From Terriglobia bacterium (GTDB taxonomy: Bacteria > Acidobacteriota > Terriglobia > Terriglobales > Acidobacteriaceae): a DNA stretch of 64,000 bases. This document shows positions 33,103 through 41,469 of this stretch, piece by piece. Each line of letters opens with the position of its first letter. Positions within the stretch are counted from its first letter, which is position 1. The notes beneath the pieces are model-generated. The model worked only from the letters and a program-made list of their open reading frames with translations, did no database searches and was not told the origin of the DNA. The stretch is taken from the NCBI GenBank assembly GCA_020073525.1, contig JAIQFA010000006.1:52661-116660 (forward strand), given 5' to 3'. Both the position numbers and the translations under genes were made by a program.

Positions 33103-35914
33103 GCACTTCTCCCTTCTCCTTCTGTGACGCCAGAATCGCGGCCCGCACGCGGTCGGGAGTCGCCGGGACTTTCCGTACGCGGATGCCAACGGCATCATGC
33201 AGCGCGTTCAAAATCGCGGGCGCTGTCGGGATCACCGCCTGCTCGCCAATTCCTTTGGCTCCAAACGGGCCAATCGGCGAGGGATCTTCGATCAGAATCG
33301 ATTCCACCGGAGGAACGTCCCCGGCCGACGGGATTAAATAGTCGTGGAGGTTTTCTCCTTTCCCCGGGAAAAATTCCTCCATCAAAGCCATACCCAGTCC
33401 TTGCGCAACGCCACCTTCAATCTGCCCCTCGATCAGCGTCGGATTGATCGCGCGACCGACATCATGCGCCGCCGTGACTTTCAGAACGCGCACCGTGCCC
33501 AGTTCCGCGTCGACCTCGACTTCCGCCAGGTGCGCGCCAAAGCCGAACACAGCATAGGGAACTCCTTGGCCATTTTCGTCCAGCGGGCTCGTTGGCGGAT
33601 CAAACGTCGCCTCGCTCGTGATCACGTATCCATACTGATCAAGAGGCAAGTCTGCGAGCGCGAGGACCTGCGATTTATCGCCGTCGCGCACGGTTATGCC
33701 CTGGTCCTTAAAATGAACACTCGCACACTCACACGCGCCCGCCAGTTTGAGAATTGCGCGCCGCAGTTGTTCCCCCGCCATTTGCGCGGCTTTACCTGTA
33801 ACCAGCGTCTGCCGAGAAGCCGAGGTCTTGCCGCAATCCGGCGTGATGGCGGTGTCTCCGGAAAGCAGGTCGAAGCGCTCAATCGCCGCGCCCAGTGCAT
33901 CGGCGCAGATCTGCGTCACAATCGTGTTCGATCCTTGCCCGATATCCACCGCGCCCTGGTGCAATGCGATCCGTCCGTCGCGTTTCAGTCCGATACGTAC
34001 GGTCGAGGGATTGGGCAGGGAAGTGTTGCCACAGCCATACCACATTCCGGCGACTCCCACGCCGCGTCGGAGCGCGCCGGTCGCTTTCAAGTTGAATTCA
34101 GCTGCTTCGCGCCGCGCCGTTTTCCACCGGGGCCTTAATGCCTCGAGACAGGCGCGAATGCCGACGCCCGCGCCAAGAACTTGCCCGGTAACTGTCGGCG
34201 TGTGATCGTCGAGCGCGTTCAGAATACGGAACTCCAACCGGTCCATCCCGGCTCCATCCGCCAGTTCGTCATACAGTTGCTCTTGCGCGATCGCGGCCTG
34301 AGGAACTCCGAAGCCACGAAACGCCCCCGCCGGTACCAGGTTCGTGTGGACTGCGCGGGTCAGCGCCCGGTAATGCGGCACATAATAAGGACCGGACGCA
34401 TGCACCGGCACCCGGGCTGCCACCGTTGGTCCCCAGGACGAATACGCCCCCGTATTAAAATCCGCCGCGAAGTCGAGCGCCAGCAATTTGCCATCTTTGG
34501 CACAGCCTCCGCGCAGCCGTATGCGCGCGGGATGCCGCTTGGTGGTCGACACAATCGACTCGGTCCGCGAGTACACCATGCGCACCGGTTTCGCCAGATG
34601 CCAAGCCGCAACCGCCAGAAACGGCTGCACCGAAAGATCGAGCTTCGAGCCAAATCCTCCGCCCACCGCCGTCGGGATGATACGTACTCGTTCCGGAGCA
34701 ATGCCCAAGATCGCGGCGATATCGCTCCGATCCATGTAGGGAGATTGCGTACACGCCTGGATTTCAACCCGGTCCCCGACGCGTCGTGCGAACCCAGCCT
34801 CGGGCTCGATGTAGGCATGCTCAACAAATCCCGTTTCGTATTCAGCGTCCGCCACCACATCGGCCACGGCCATCGCAGCGTCAACATCGCCACGCACCAC
34901 CCGCCCGCGCACCAGAATATTTTCCGGACGGTCTTTGTGGATGAGCCGGGCTCCCGTGGCCAAGGCAGCGTCGATATCTTTGAGCGGAGGCAGTTCTTCC
35001 CAACGCACCGGGAAGTCCGCGGTCTCCAGCCCTTCCACCGTTGCCGTGTCACCAACCACGGCCGCGACCGCTTCTCCGCGATACCGAGCCTCATCCTCGG
35101 CAAACACGGGTTGATCCGCGAACTTGCCGATCACACCATAGCAATTCTTTCCCGGCACATCCTTGGCCGTAAAGAACGCTTCAATGCCCGGATGATCCCG
35201 AACAAATGCCTCCAGATCGCCGAATTGAAAGCGCGCCCGGTGATAGGGACTGCGAATCGCCCGCACCGCCAGCGTCTCCGCCGGAGTCTCATCGGCGCCG
35301 AATATTTCGCTGCCGTCGACCTTCCGTGCTCCGTCCAGCCGGATTAGCCGCTTCCCCACCGCAGCGCCCGGCCCCGGTGAAATCGCGGTCGCTCGTGCGG
35401 AATGGCCCAAGCCAGCGCCCGTATCAAGAATTGCGGCGACAATCTTGCGATATCCCGTACAGCGGCAAAGCACCCCGCCAATCGCATCCAGCACCTCGCT
35501 CTCGTTCGGAGCCGCGTTTCTCTCCAGCAAAGCGGTGGCGGCCACCAGCATTCCCGGAGTACATGCTCCACACTGGGCAGCACCATGCGCCAGGAACGAC
35601 TGCTGCAATCTCGCGCCCACGGAATTGCCTGACGACGTCCGAGTCGCCAGTCCTTCGACGGCCGTAACCTCGCATCCCTCTACCTGCCCAAGTGCGACCA
35701 GGCATGCACAAACAGGATCGCCATCCAACAGAACGGTGCAAGCCCCGCAATCTCCCGCGTCGCATCCCACCTTGGTTCCGGTCAGTCCAAGGTCCTCACG
35801 TAAGACGCGCGAAAGCCGCTGCAAAGGCGAACTGCAGACGGTCACTGCTCGTCCGTTCACACGGAATGCGATGGAGTGCCCAGTTTCGGTCTGCGGCCCT
35901 TGAGTCAACGCCAT
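33095..35914 (-). CDS. Molybdenum hydroxylase, fused iron-sulfur and molybdopterin subunits
   Basis: A 939-residue xanthine-oxidase-family protein. Residues about 15-165 form the two [2Fe-2S] domains (CDAGDCGACTVLLDGDPVCAC, QCGACTPGM, CRCTGYRKI). The rest is the molybdopterin subunit (GGGFGSKLDLS, AFRGFGVPQ, DIGQGSNT and GPFGAKGIGEQAV with the catalytic Glu). The order [2Fe-2S]-Mo without the FAD domain is a fusion; FAD is on the upstream gene. ATG at 35914 overlaps the FAD gene's stop by one base and has GGAG eight bases before it. The neighbours suggest nicotinate dehydrogenase, forming 6-hydroxynicotinate; xanthine or another N-heterocycle cannot be excluded. Confidence 0.92.
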   Translation of the reverse strand: MALTQGPQTETGHSIAFRVNGRAVTVCSSPLQRLSRVLREDLGLTGTKVGCDAGDCGACTVLLDGDPVCACLVALGQVEGCEVTAVEGLATRTSSGNSVGARLQQSFLAHGAAQCGACTPGMLVAATALLERNAAPNESEVLDAIGGVLCRCTGYRKIVAAILDTGAGLGHSARATAISPGPGAAVGKRLIRLDGARKVDGSEIFGADETPAETLAVRAIRSPYHRARFQFGDLEAFVRDHPGIEAFFTAKDVPGKNCYGVIGKFADQPVFAEDEARYRGEAVAAVVGDTATVEGLETADFPVRWEELPPLKDIDAALATGARLIHKDRPENILVRGRVVRGDVDAAMAVADVVADAEYETGFVEHAYIEPEAGFARRVGDRVEIQACTQSPYMDRSDIAAILGIAPERVRIIPTAVGGGFGSKLDLSVQPFLAVAAWHLAKPVRMVYSRTESIVSTTKRHPARIRLRGGCAKDGKLLALDFAADFNTGAYSSWGPTVAARVPVHASGPYYVPHYRALTRAVHTNLVPAGAFRGFGVPQAAIAQEQLYDELADGAGMDRLEFRILNALDDHTPTVTGQVLGAGVGIRACLEALRPRWKTARREAAEFNLKATGALRRGVGVAGMWYGCGNTSLPNPSTVRIGLKRDGRIALHQGAVDIGQGSNTIVTQICADALGAAIERFDLLSGDTAITPDCGKTSASRQTLVTGKAAQMAGEQLRRAILKLAGACECASVHFKDQGITVRDGDKSQVLALADLPLDQYGYVITSEATFDPPTSPLDENGQGVPYAVFGFGAHLAEVEVDAELGTVRVLKVTAAHDVGRAINPTLIEGQIEGGVAQGLGMALMEEFFPGKGENLHDYLIPSAGDVPPVESILIEDPSPIGPFGAKGIGEQAVIPTAPAILNALHDAVGIRVRKVPATPDRVRAAILASQKEKGEVRG

Positions 35915-36765
35915 CAGCCGTTCTCCACGCACGTGTTCAGCGCCCGCTGCACTAGCCGCAGGGAAGCGTCCATCCGGTATTCCGCGGTTGCCCGGACATC
36001 ATCAATCGGCGACAGCGGAGCCAGATGCCCCGGCTTCACCATTCCGCCTAGGTGGTTGCGCACGGATGCTCCGACCAACTCGCCTTCAAGTGCCCGCAAG
36101 CGCCGAGCCACTGCCGAACACGATCCTACCGCGACCCGTGCCTCTTGGATTCTCCCATCGTCGCCTGATTGCACAACCACTGCGACCATTGAAATCGAGA
36201 TCACGAGATAGCGGCGCACCCCCAGCTTCAAGAACGTCGACGAGGCGTTTTCGAACGCACACGGAACCAGCACTGCGGTCAGCAACTCGTCCGGCTTGCG
36301 CTGCGTCTTGCGATTTCCCACGATAAACTCAGCCAGCGTCATCGTGCGCACGCCAGTCTTTGAAACCAGCTCCACCTCGGCGTCCAGCGCCAGCAGCGGA
36401 GGTACGCCATCGGCGGCGGGCGACGCATTGCACAAGTTCCCCGCCACCGTGCCGCGATTCTGTATCTGCACGGAACCCACTTCCCGCGCCGCCCCCTTCA
36501 AGGCATCGAAACAGCGGGGAAGCGGAGTTCGTATGATTTCGCTCCACGTCGTCAGACCGCCAATCCGGAAGCGGTCCGCTTCCCGCGCCACGCCCCGCAG
36601 TTCCCTCATCCCGGAAACATCCACTACGGCTTGGCTCACGACACCATCGCCGAGCGCAGGATAAAAATCCGTGCCTCCAGACAGAATGCGGGCTTCCCCC
36701 GTAGCTAGGAGGGCCACCGCTTCATCCAGTGTTCTGGGCTTGATGTAGGACGTTTTGCTGTACAA
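35914..36765 (-). CDS. Molybdenum hydroxylase FAD-binding subunit
   Basis: 283 residues of the CO-dehydrogenase-flavoprotein/xanthine-dehydrogenase FAD family: ARILSGGTDFYPALGDG (FAD-binding loop), VQIQNRGTVAGNLCNASPAAD and PLLALDAEVELVS. Start is TTG at 36765, part of a TTGTACAGCA sequence repeated in the promoter region. It is the first gene of a tightly overlapping minus-strand operon: FAD subunit, fused hydroxylase, reductase, UPF0280, two PF06684 genes, amidohydrolase. It passes electrons from the hydroxylase's iron-sulfur centres to an acceptor. Confidence 0.92.
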   Translation of the reverse strand: MYSKTSYIKPRTLDEAVALLATGEARILSGGTDFYPALGDGVVSQAVVDVSGMRELRGVAREADRFRIGGLTTWSEIIRTPLPRCFDALKGAAREVGSVQIQNRGTVAGNLCNASPAADGVPPLLALDAEVELVSKTGVRTMTLAEFIVGNRKTQRKPDELLTAVLVPCAFENASSTFLKLGVRRYLVISISMVAVVVQSGDDGRIQEARVAVGSCSAVARRLRALEGELVGASVRNHLGGMVKPGHLAPLSPIDDVRATAEYRMDASLRLVQRALNTCVENG

Positions 36766-36888
36766 CGATTGAGTCCCCGGAGTGAGGTTCCTTGCCCCGT
36801 TAGAGTGCAGGATGTTCGCTATTTGTATAGCAATCGCCCCAATTTGTACAGCAGTTGGAAACTCGGGTAGTGGCTGAAAATTCAGCCA
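36756..36888. promoter_or_regulatory. Operator-like TTTGTAYAGCA repeats and a hairpin upstream of the hydroxylase operon
   Basis: TTTGTATAGCA (36822-36832) and TTTGTACAGCA (36843-36853) are plus-strand direct repeats 21 bases apart. A reverse copy, TTGTACAGCA, covers the operon's TTG start (36756-36765). A perfect hairpin TGGCTGAA-AA-TTCAGCCA follows at 36871-36888. The 285-base gap to the DUF3617 gene holds nothing else that I recognise. The spacing of two helical turns suggests regulator binding. Confidence 0.4.
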
Positions 36889-37049
36889 GTACCGAAACTC
36901 GATGGCTGAGTCCAGAACGCCTTCAAGGTACCAGCTGAGCGGCGTGCCGCTTACGGCAATGATTTGGTCGCATAATTGATTTGCCCCCGAAATCGCTGTG
37001 TGTAATCCTGTTCAGCGCAACTTGATCAACGAACACCGGGAGACTGCGT

Positions 37050-37586
37050 ATGCGAACCAAATCTCTTTTTGTCCTGATAGTAGTGTTTTCCTCGCTAACC
37101 CTCTGGGCCGCCGACACCATCACGCGCCTTAACCTCAAGGAAGGTCTTTGGGAAATGACCTCGACTCATACCATGGCTGGAATGCCCCCCATCCCTGCCG
37201 ACGCTCTCGCCAAGATGACTCCGGAGCAGCGCGCTCGCATGGAAGCCGCCATGAAGCAGAGTGGCGCCGGTGTGCCAAAGACCGACGTTCGCAAACATTG
37301 CATCACCAAGGAAAAACTCGAAAAGCAATCTGTGTTCGATGAAAACCGTAAGGATTGTACCCGCACCATTGTGAGTTCCACGGGCAGCAAGCTGGAAATG
37401 AAGATTCACTGCGAAGGGAAGGATCAGCAGATGTCCATGGATGGCGCTTTTGTGGTGGAGGTCGTGAGTTCCGATAGCGCCAAGGGCTCGATGCATGCCG
37501 TCACCAGCGGCAGCGGCCGCACGATGAATATGGACTTCACCTTCAGCTCCAAATACCTTGGCCCCGCCTGCGGAGATGTTAAGTAG
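37050..37586 (+). CDS. DUF3617 family exported protein
   Basis: 178 residues with a signal peptide (MRTKSLFVLIVVFSSLTLWA). The mature part opens LNLKEGLWEMTSTHTMAGMP, the typical DUF3617 beginning, and has two cysteines flanking CITKEKL and KDCTRTI, then MKIHCEGKDQQMSMDGAF and a terminal CGDVK. GGGAG precedes the ATG. The family is common in Acidobacteriota and Proteobacteria, with no known function. A decayed copy of its 3' end lies about 900 bases downstream, beyond the toxin-antitoxin genes. Confidence 0.88.
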   Translation: MRTKSLFVLIVVFSSLTLWAADTITRLNLKEGLWEMTSTHTMAGMPPIPADALAKMTPEQRARMEAAMKQSGAGVPKTDVRKHCITKEKLEKQSVFDENRKDCTRTIVSSTGSKLEMKIHCEGKDQQMSMDGAFVVEVVSSDSAKGSMHAVTSGSGRTMNMDFTFSSKYLGPACGDVK

Positions 37587-37657
37587 AGTTCGGCCATGCC
37601 TCGAACTCCCAGCCGAACGCCTACCTCGGAGTTGTCAGCGGATTGGGCGCGGAGCAG

Positions 37658-37684
37658 TCAGGCAAAAATTCCTTACGCCTGACG
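37658..37684. terminator. Possible hairpin between convergent genes
   Basis: GTCAGGC and GCCTGAC form a 7-bp stem around a 13-base AT-rich loop, between the DUF3617 stop and the toxin stop. There is no T-run after the stem on either strand, so termination is only possible. Confidence 0.3.
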
Positions 37685-37688
37685 TGGA

Positions 37689-38117
37689 TTAAAACGCGGT
37701 CACTTGCCACTGGAAGGTGCGGAACTCGGCGAGCCTGCTGAAGTCTCGTTCGTTGGCTGTGATCACTCTGATGCCCAGTCGCCCCGCGCTCATCGCGATC
37801 AGTGCGTCATTGGTCAATCGTCCCTGTCCGATCTTTTCGTAATGATACTTGCCCGCCAAGCGCGCAAGCACTCGGCCGGCTTGAGTCCAGTCGCTCAGAT
37901 TCGGCACTAGGATTCGCTTCGCCCTGTCAAAATCCCGCTCCAGGCGCTCCACCACCTGGCGGCTACGGTCGGCTGCGCCGGCATAGAGTTCTTCGAGCAC
38001 CACCGCACTGAGCCAAAGGGGTGCATCGGCAGTGAGCCGGCGCAACGTCAGGGCTGCATCGTCTCCTCGCCGCAATGCAGTTATGTAAATAGAAGAGTCA
38101 AACAGGGCGGGCTGCAT
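37689..38117 (-). CDS. VapC-type PIN-domain toxin
   Basis: 142 residues of the PIN ribonuclease fold: FDSSIYITALRRGDD carries the first acid, VLEELYAGA the second, and LTNDALIAMSAGRLGIRVITANERDFSRL the remaining acids and the terminal TxNxxDF-like site. Note FDSSIYI instead of the usual VDTNVLI. It starts directly after the antitoxin stop (TAGATG). It is a presumed RNA-cleaving toxin, held in check by the upstream gene. Confidence 0.85.
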   Translation of the reverse strand: MQPALFDSSIYITALRRGDDAALTLRRLTADAPLWLSAVVLEELYAGAADRSRQVVERLERDFDRAKRILVPNLSDWTQAGRVLARLAGKYHYEKIGQGRLTNDALIAMSAGRLGIRVITANERDFSRLAEFRTFQWQVTAF

Positions 38118-38345
38118 CTAACCACCCAGCGTGCCGTACGCGTCCTTGATGTCAATGCCACTCTTGACGAAACGCTCATTGGCTTCGAGAGCCAGACGGT
38201 TGCTCTCGTGTTCGGCAATTGCCAAATCCAACGCACGCTCGATGGTCTCAGTCTCGGTTTTCGCTCGCAAAGCTCTTTGGGCGCGCTTGATTTTCACGGA
38301 ATCCAACTGAAAGTGCTTGTGCGACCGACTCCTTGCCGTGGCCAT
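38118..38345 (-). CDS. Putative antitoxin paired with the VapC-type toxin
   Basis: 75 residues, basic at the N-terminus (MATARSRSHKHFQLDSVKIK) with TIERALDLAIAEHES resembling the helices of small DNA-binding antitoxins, and a terminal IDIKDAYGTLGG tail that could bind the toxin. AGGGGG lies eight bases before the ATG. Identification rests mainly on position; it is not a textbook VapB/AbrB sequence. Confidence 0.7.
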   Translation of the reverse strand: MATARSRSHKHFQLDSVKIKRAQRALRAKTETETIERALDLAIAEHESNRLALEANERFVKSGIDIKDAYGTLGG

Positions 38346-38382
38346 GAAAGTACCCCCTTGCCTCTAGACAGGATACCACTGA

Positions 38383-38411
38383 GTGTACACATGTTCCATC
38401 TTTATGTACAT
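38383..38411. promoter_or_regulatory. Paired TGTACA palindromes, probable toxin-antitoxin operator
   Basis: GTGTACAC (38383-38390) and ATGTACAT (38404-38411) are 8-base palindromes whose centres are 21 bases apart, two helical turns, 38 bases upstream of the antitoxin start. This is a natural layout for an autoregulating antitoxin dimer pair. Confidence 0.45.
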
Positions 38412-38450
38412 GCTCAGGAGAGCGATGGTCAGCTGTTCAGCAGAAAATCG

Positions 38451-38516
38451 AACCGTGAATGTGGACCTCACCTTCCCGGCTGATACCTTGGCTCAGCCTG
38501 CGGAGAGGTTAGGTAA
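38451..38516 (+). pseudogene. Decayed 3' fragment of a DUF3617 gene
   Basis: Bases 38455-38516 align with the last 63 bases of the intact DUF3617 gene (37524-37586): shared runs include TGGAC, TCACCTTC, ATACCTTGG and GCCTGCGGAGA. One base is missing in the middle, so the frame is broken. It lies on the far side of the toxin-antitoxin pair. Confidence 0.65.
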
Positions 38517-38580
38517 AGCCGTCACTGCAGGGAAAAGGCATAGAATATCTTTATAAAGTTGGAAGTGCGGAGGTGGGCTT

Positions 38581-39852
38581 ATGCCCAATACCCCGAACGC
38601 CACCCACGCCCTGGGCCACTCCTTGCTACAGGGTTTTCACCAAGAGCCTGAAGCGACTGACCGTGTTTCAGAGTTGGGATTCTCTATCCCGCTATTGGCG
38701 ATCGCCACCGCACCAACGGATCGCAGAACGTTCTTGAAGGCAGCGACTCTCCCCTGCATGGCAGCTTGCGCCGCAGCCTGCCTTCACAGCAGCCCGGCGG
38801 TTGCTCTCGGAGCCCCGTCACGGGCGGACGATGATGCCCATTTTCGCGTGGAGGCCAGATTCTACGAAAAGCTGGCAGGCAAAAACGTCCGCTGCAAGAT
38901 GTGTCCGCGCAGCTGTGTGGTTGGAGATCGCCAGCGCGGGCATTGTCGTGTCCGTGAAAACCGGGGAGGGACGTATTATTCGCTGGTCCACTCGCGGGTG
39001 TGTGCGGCTCATATCGACCCGATTGAGAAGAAGCCCTTCTTCCATTTCCATCCAGGCATTCTGGCGTTTTCCCTGGCCACGGCTGGATGCAACGTGAACT
39101 GCAAGTTTTGCCAGAACTGGGAAATCTCACAGGCCAATCCCGAAGACCTGCCGGCCCGGTATATGCCGCCCGCGGACGTGGCGGCCTTGGCCAAACAGAA
39201 CCAGTGTCCGGCGGTCGCTTTCACGTACAGCGAACCGACCGTGTTCAACGAGTTTGTCACCGACGCCGCGGATGCGGCACGGGCGCAAGGAACGAAAGCC
39301 GTGGTGGTGTCGAACGGCTTTATTCAGCAAGAACCGCTGAAGCGCCTCTGCCAGCACGTGGATGCCATCAAGATCGATCTGAAGGCGTTCTCCGCGAAGT
39401 ACTACCGCGAGGTGGTGAATGCCGAGCTTCAGCCCGTGTTGGATACGCTGGTCACAACCCGGAAGGAAGCGAAGTGGATGGAGATCGTGCACCTTGTCGT
39501 TCCGACGCTGAATGACAGCGATACCGAATTTCGCGATCTCGCGCGGTGGATCAAAGCCAATCTTGGGCCTGACGTTCCGATCCACTTCACGCGCTTTCAT
39601 CCGTTGTACTTGCTGAAAAACCTGCCTCCCACGCCGGTCGAAACCCTGGAACGAGCCAAGGCGATCGCTGACGCCGAAGGTTTGCAGTACGCGTATATCG
39701 GGAATGTCCCCGGGCATCCCGCCGAGAACACGTGCTGCCCGAAGTGCCGCCGTCTGCTCATCGAGCGCGCTGGGTTCACGATCACGCAGAACCATATTCG
39801 CAAAGGAAAGTGCGAGTATTGCCAACATGTGATTCCGGGCGTTTGGAGTTGA
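38581..39852 (+). CDS. amrS: AmmeMemoRadiSam system radical SAM enzyme, with Tat-like signal
   Basis: 423 residues. The radical SAM cysteines C170, C174 and C177 lie in AGCNVNCKFCQNWEIS, after the family's N-terminal CKMCPRSCVVGDRQRGHCRV. SEPTVFNEF and VPTLNDSDTE follow, and a zinc-ribbon-like C-terminus (CCPKC and CEYCQHVIPGVWS). Residues 48-53 read RRTFLK before a hydrophobic stretch, a Tat-type signal that would export the protein. GGAGGTG precedes the ATG. It is 24 bases before a Memo-AMMECR1 fusion, the other components of the AmmeMemoRadiSam trio. The reaction is not established. Confidence 0.9.
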   Translation: MPNTPNATHALGHSLLQGFHQEPEATDRVSELGFSIPLLAIATAPTDRRTFLKAATLPCMAACAAACLHSSPAVALGAPSRADDDAHFRVEARFYEKLAGKNVRCKMCPRSCVVGDRQRGHCRVRENRGGTYYSLVHSRVCAAHIDPIEKKPFFHFHPGILAFSLATAGCNVNCKFCQNWEISQANPEDLPARYMPPADVAALAKQNQCPAVAFTYSEPTVFNEFVTDAADAARAQGTKAVVVSNGFIQQEPLKRLCQHVDAIKIDLKAFSAKYYREVVNAELQPVLDTLVTTRKEAKWMEIVHLVVPTLNDSDTEFRDLARWIKANLGPDVPIHFTRFHPLYLLKNLPPTPVETLERAKAIADAEGLQYAYIGNVPGHPAENTCCPKCRRLLIERAGFTITQNHIRKGKCEYCQHVIPGVWS

Positions 39853-39876
39853 GGCGGCGAGAAGATCGGAGTTCCT

Positions 39877-41469
39877 ATGAGTGCCAAGATTAGAGTTACG
39901 CTGCTAATCGTCATACCCTTGCTGGTGGCATGTTCAGGAATTGCGAAGAGTCCGCCCACGGAGCCGGGGGAGCAGGTCCGGCAAGCGGCCGTGGCGGGAA
40001 CTTTTTATCCCAGCGACCCCAAGGAACTGGCAGCGACCGTGGACGGTTTCCTTGCCCATGCCATTGTGCCCACGCAGAAAGGGCAGATCATTGCGCTGGT
40101 TGCGCCCCACGCGGGCTACCAGTTTTCTGGGGCCGTAGCGGCGCATAGCTATGCTTTGTTGAAAGGGCGGCCGACGCATCGGGTCGTCGTGATCGCGCCC
40201 TCCCACTATGAATCGTTTCAGTTTGCCTCGGTTTATGAGGGCGACGCTTATACCACGCCTCTTGGGACGATCGCCGTGGACAAGGAGTTCGCCCGGAAGC
40301 TCGCACGCTCGAGCCCAGAAATCAAACTCTCCAGCCGCGGCCATGTCCCTTCTAAAGACGGGGCGGAACACGCTCTCGAAGTACAACTGCCATTCCTGCA
40401 GCGGACGCTCCCGGATTTCGAACTGGTGCCCATCATCATGGGCGAGCAGAGCTATGAGGCGAGCCGCGCCCTGGGAATCGCGCTTGCAGAATTGGTTCGA
40501 GGGACAGATACGCTGATCGTGGCCAGTTCCGATCTTTCGCATTACCACCCTTACGAACAGGCTGTCGCTCTGGATGGAAAAACCCTAAACGCGATTGGGG
40601 AATGGGATTACCTCACGCTCTCTGACAACTTCCAGAGCCGGACGTGGGAAGCTTGTGGGGGAGGCCCCATCGTTGCTGCGATGATTGCCGCCGAGCGGCT
40701 GGGAGCTACGCACGCCAAGGTCATCAAGTATGCGAACTCGGGCGACGTGACGGGCGACCGGAGCCGCGTCGTCGGTTACGGCGCGGTGGCGTTGTTTCAG
40801 GACGAGGGTCGAGGAACAGAAACGCCGAACTTTTCTTTGACCTCGGCCGAGAAGCGGCAACTGCTGGAGATTGCCAGGAAATCCGTCGAGTCTGCAGTGA
40901 AGGACGATAAACTCTACGATCTTCCAGCAAACCTGCCTCCGAGCTTGATGCAAGATCGTGGAGCCTTCGTCACGCTCAAGGAAAATGGCGACCTTCGCGG
41001 TTGCATCGGGTACACAGCAGCCATGCAGTCCTTGGCGCTCACGGTCCGCGATGTTGCCGGGTTTGCCGCGTTACGGGACACGCGCTTCCAGCCAGTGACA
41101 GCCCGTGAACTACCGCAGCTGAAGTACGAAATTTCGGTCCTGTCGCCGCTGCGGCGAGTTATGGATCTGAATCAGATCAAGGTAGGAGAGCACGGGCTCA
41201 TGATTAAAAAGGGCCGCTACCGCGGGCTGTTGCTTCCTCAGGTCGCACCCGAGCAACATTGGGATCGAAACACTTTTCTGGACGAGACAGCGATGAAGGC
41301 GGGGTTGCCTGCCAAAGCTTGGCGCGACAAAGACGCGGACCTTTTCATGTTCACGGCTGTCGTGTTCGGGGAATCTGAAACCTCGCGCGTTTTCACCCCT
41401 GAGGTTCCAATTTGGACCGGCCCACCCAGGCGGCCAGGAGAGCGGGTACCAGGTTCACCACCGCAATGA
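39877..41469 (+). CDS. amrB: AmmeMemoRadiSam fusion: Memo-like (B) plus AMMECR1 (A), lipoprotein
   Basis: 530 residues. The N-terminus is a lipoprotein signal with lipobox LVAC (LLIVIPLLVACSG). Residues about 35-310 form the Memo domain (AGTFYPSDPKELA, VAPHAGYQFSGAVAAHSY, IAPSHYESF, VASSDLSHYHPYEQAV, ACGGGPIVAAM: the metal-ligand His, His and Cys of Memo are visible). Residues about 325-510 form AMMECR1 (RGAFVTLKENGDLRGCIGY, FAALRDTRFQPVTARELP, YRGLLLPQVAPEQHWDR). GGAG lies five bases before the ATG. The last 77 bases overlap the convergent spermidine-synthase-like gene. A membrane-anchored extracytoplasmic enzyme set is inferred. Confidence 0.9.
   Translation: MSAKIRVTLLIVIPLLVACSGIAKSPPTEPGEQVRQAAVAGTFYPSDPKELAATVDGFLAHAIVPTQKGQIIALVAPHAGYQFSGAVAAHSYALLKGRPTHRVVVIAPSHYESFQFASVYEGDAYTTPLGTIAVDKEFARKLARSSPEIKLSSRGHVPSKDGAEHALEVQLPFLQRTLPDFELVPIIMGEQSYEASRALGIALAELVRGTDTLIVASSDLSHYHPYEQAVALDGKTLNAIGEWDYLTLSDNFQSRTWEACGGGPIVAAMIAAERLGATHAKVIKYANSGDVTGDRSRVVGYGAVALFQDEGRGTETPNFSLTSAEKRQLLEIARKSVESAVKDDKLYDLPANLPPSLMQDRGAFVTLKENGDLRGCIGYTAAMQSLALTVRDVAGFAALRDTRFQPVTARELPQLKYEISVLSPLRRVMDLNQIKVGEHGLMIKKGRYRGLLLPQVAPEQHWDRNTFLDETAMKAGLPAKAWRDKDADLFMFTAVVFGESETSRVFTPEVPIWTGPPRRPGERVPGSPPQ

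Noticed and set aside
34181..35347. 388-codon open frame antisense to the molybdenum hydroxylase
   Set aside because: Shadow frame; the minus strand carries unmistakable Mo-hydroxylase motifs.
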